Shown here: positions 35,900 through 37,651 of the stretch, in pieces
Layout of the letters: every line of letters starts with the position of its first letter
How positions within the stretch are numbered: position 1 is the stretch's first letter
From: Colwellia sp.
Lineage (GTDB): Bacteria > Pseudomonadota > Gammaproteobacteria > Enterobacterales > Alteromonadaceae
Assembly (NCBI GenBank): GCA_016765685.1
Contig: JAESPR010000062.1
Coordinates: 1 to 37,651, forward strand
Reading direction: 5' to 3'
DNA length: 37,651 bases
Notes under the pieces: generated by a model
Seen by the model: the letters and a program-made list of their open reading frames with translations, nothing else
What the model was told of the DNA's origin: nothing
Databases searched by the model: none
Position numbers and translations under genes: made by a program

Positions 35900-37198
35900 T
35901 TACACTAAGCTAGCAAATAACTGTTCAAACTTAGTTAAACCTTCATTGGCAATGTCATCTGAAATAGTTAATGCGGGTAAAAATCGAATAACATTACCGT
36001 AAAAACCACAAGCTAATAATATCAAACCATACTCAGCCGCTTTACCAATAATGGCTTGGGTCAGCTCAACGTTTGGCTGTAAAGAGTCGACATTTTCAGC
36101 ATCACTACCTTTCATCAACTCAATTGCGATCATCGCGCCTTGGTTTCTAACATCGCTGATCAAGTTTGAATGCTTGGCTTGCAATGCTGTTAAACGCTCA
36201 TTAAATAATGCGCCAATTTGGTTGGCACGCTCAATTAGGTTTTCTTCTTCGATAACGTCAAGTACTGCCAGTGCTGCCGCACAGGCAACCGGTGAGCCGC
36301 CATAAGTTCCGCCTAGGCCGCCCGGTAATGGCGCATCCATAATAACGCTTTTGCCAACAACCGCAGCAATAGGGAAGCCACCGGCAATACCTTTAGCCAT
36401 GGTCATTAAATCAGCTTCAACACCTGAGTGCTCAAAACTAAACATTTTACCCGTACGACCAAACCCAGTTTGAATTTCATCGGCAATTAAAACAATACCA
36501 TTATCATCACACAGTGTACGTAGGGCTTGTAAAAACTCAGGGGGCGCTTGATAAAAACCGCCCTCACCTTGCACAGGCTCAACAATGATTGCCGCAACAT
36601 CAGAGGGCGCAATATCAACTTTAAATAAATTAGCAAGCGCAGTTAATGAATCTTTTACTGAAATATTATGCTGCTTAATCGGAAACGGGGCATGGAAAAT
36701 ATCGCCCGGAAACGGGCCAAATAAATTCTTATACGGTGTGATCTTGCCCGTTAACGCCATGGTTAAATTTGTACGCCCATGGAAACCACCATTAAAAGCA
36801 ATAACACCACGACGGCCGGTATGGGCACGGGCTATTTTAACGCAGTTTTCTACCGCTTCTGCACCGGTTGAGACAAAAATTGCTTTTTTGTCGCTATCAC
36901 CGGGGGCTAATTGTGTTAGTTTTTCAGCTAGCTCAACCGCCACTTCATACGGGTTGACCATCACACAAGTATGACTAAATTTATCAACTTGTGCTTTTAC
37001 CGCAGCAACCACTTTCGGGTGACTATGTCCGGTATTACAAACCGCAATACCAGTACCAAAATCAATATAGCGCTTACCTTCGACATCCCAAAGTTCGGCA
37101 TTTTTACCATGGTCGACATAAATGGGATAAACATTACCCTGACCACGGGCAATAACGGCTGTTTTACGGTTTTGTAATTGTGCATTAGTTTGTGTCAT
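35900..37198 (-). CDS. gabT: 4-aminobutyrate aminotransferase
   Basis: A 432-residue PLP enzyme that moves the amino group of GABA to 2-oxoglutarate, giving succinate semialdehyde and glutamate. Start ATG 37198 is used because the longer frame begins with a GTG at 37210 and GAGAAG sits just before the ATG. Class III aminotransferase landmarks are clear: FVSTGAEAVENCVKIAR, GGFHGRTNLTMALTG, VEPVQGEGGF, LIADEIQTGFGRTGKMF and MAKGIAGGFP with the PLP lysine at about K269. The length is close to E. coli GabT (426). It is 95 bp downstream of the gabD-type gene, so the two act in sequence and are likely one operon. Confidence 0.95.
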   Translation of the reverse strand: MTQTNAQLQNRKTAVIARGQGNVYPIYVDHGKNAELWDVEGKRYIDFGTGIAVCNTGHSHPKVVAAVKAQVDKFSHTCVMVNPYEVAVELAEKLTQLAPGDSDKKAIFVSTGAEAVENCVKIARAHTGRRGVIAFNGGFHGRTNLTMALTGKITPYKNLFGPFPGDIFHAPFPIKQHNISVKDSLTALANLFKVDIAPSDVAAIIVEPVQGEGGFYQAPPEFLQALRTLCDDNGIVLIADEIQTGFGRTGKMFSFEHSGVEADLMTMAKGIAGGFPIAAVVGKSVIMDAPLPGGLGGTYGGSPVACAAALAVLDVIEEENLIERANQIGALFNERLTALQAKHSNLISDVRNQGAMIAIELMKGSDAENVDSLQPNVELTQAIIGKAAEYGLILLACGFYGNVIRFLPALTISDDIANEGLTKFEQLFASLV

Positions 37199-37293
37199 TT
37201 TTCTTCTCACTTACCTTTTTATTAGCTATTAGTTTGTGCGATTACTTTCATTTAAAAATAAGTCGCCTACATTGTTCTAACAATATTAAGAGG

Positions 37294-37651
37294 TTATTTG
37301 TCTAATCCGCCCATGCAAAGGTATTTAATTTCTAAATAATCATCTAAGCCATATTTAGAGCCTTCACGACCATTGCCTGATTGTTTCATACCGCCAAAGG
37401 GTGCGGCAGCATTTGAAATGATACCTTCGTTAATACCTATCATGCCGTAATCTAAACCTTCAGCCACACGCCAAATTCGACCAATATCACGAGAATAAAA
37501 ATAAGAAGCCAAGCCAAATTCAGTATCATTGGCAAGTGCTATCGCTTCGCTTTCATCTTTAAAACTAATAATGGGCGACACAGGGCCAAATATTTCATTT
37601 TTTGCTATCGGCATATCATTAGTAACGCCCGTAAGTATCGTTGGCGCTAAA
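37294..37651 (-). CDS. gabD: Succinate-semialdehyde dehydrogenase, C-terminal part (5' end missing)
   Basis: Partial gene: the frame runs out of the right edge with no start, leaving the last 118 residues. They show the C-terminal end of an aldehyde dehydrogenase: [30 protein letters not shown], then [60 protein letters not shown]. The EIFGPV and [15 protein letters not shown] segments are typical of GabD. It would oxidise succinate semialdehyde to succinate with NAD(P)+. The catalytic Cys and Glu lie outside the window. Assignment as GabD rests on these segments and on gabT next to it. Confidence 0.9.
   Translation of the reverse strand, partial: LAPTILTGVTNDMPIAKNEIFGPVSPIISFKDESEAIALANDTEFGLASYFYSRDIGRIWRVAEGLDYGMIGINEGIISNAAAPFGGMKQSGNGREGSKYGLDDYLEIKYLCMGGLDK

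Noticed and set aside
1-37651. CRISPR arrays, tRNA or rRNA genes, prophage or integrase genes
   Set aside because: None were seen: no spaced direct-repeat series, no rRNA-like sequence, and no recombinase or capsid proteins among the coding frames.

Overview
The window reads as chromosomal DNA of a marine, AT-rich gammaproteobacterium of the Alteromonadales, most like Colwellia or Thalassotalea. This is judged from protein resemblance, the low GC, the gene neighbourhoods (zipA/cysZ, HexR-controlled zwf-pgl-edd-eda with divergent hexR-pyk) and a short interspersed repeat starting TATACCAA. No search was run, so the genus is an inference. There are no rRNA or tRNA genes, CRISPR arrays, complete insertion sequences or prophage genes that I can see.

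Region 1 (1-10.2 kb, all minus strand): the front of an FKBP-type prolyl isomerase (fklB, cut by the edge), an exported protein with two HxT motifs like 2H phosphoesterases, an exported protein of unknown function, an OmpR-family regulator with its histidine kinase, an exported DJ-1/PfpI protein with a helical C-terminal tail, a MITE-like repeat, a YbbA/YbbP-type ABC transporter, and a Tat-exported intradiol dioxygenase. Region 2 (10.3-15.2 kb): zipA with an unusually divergent NAD+-dependent DNA ligase in the place where ligA normally sits, and divergently cysZ, which is broken by an 8-bp tandem duplication. Region 3 (15.5-20.6 kb): small conserved proteins, thioredoxin 2, a GNAT acetyltransferase, a TetR-type regulator, a DmdC-like acyl-CoA dehydrogenase and an S4-domain RNA-binding protein with a lysine-rich tail.

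Region 4 (20.6-28.3 kb) is a complete Entner-Doudoroff block: zwf, pgl, edd and eda in one direction and hexR and pyk in the other. The 446-bp divergent control region holds a near-ideal HexR box and two further candidates. Together these genes turn glucose 6-phosphate into pyruvate under HexR control. Region 5 (28.4-35.6 kb) is a five-gene minus-strand cluster: membrane-fusion protein, ABC ATPase, double-FtsX permease, NtrC-type sigma-54 activator and sensor kinase. It looks like a self-regulated MacAB-like export system, with a candidate sigma-54 promoter and upstream palindrome. Region 6 (35.9 kb to the end) is the GABA pathway: gabT and the C-terminal end of a gabD-type dehydrogenase.

I see no clear new defence or mobile system. 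The observations most worth checking are the broken cysZ, the divergent ligase at the zipA locus, the sigma-54-linked export operon, and the exported 2H-like protein.
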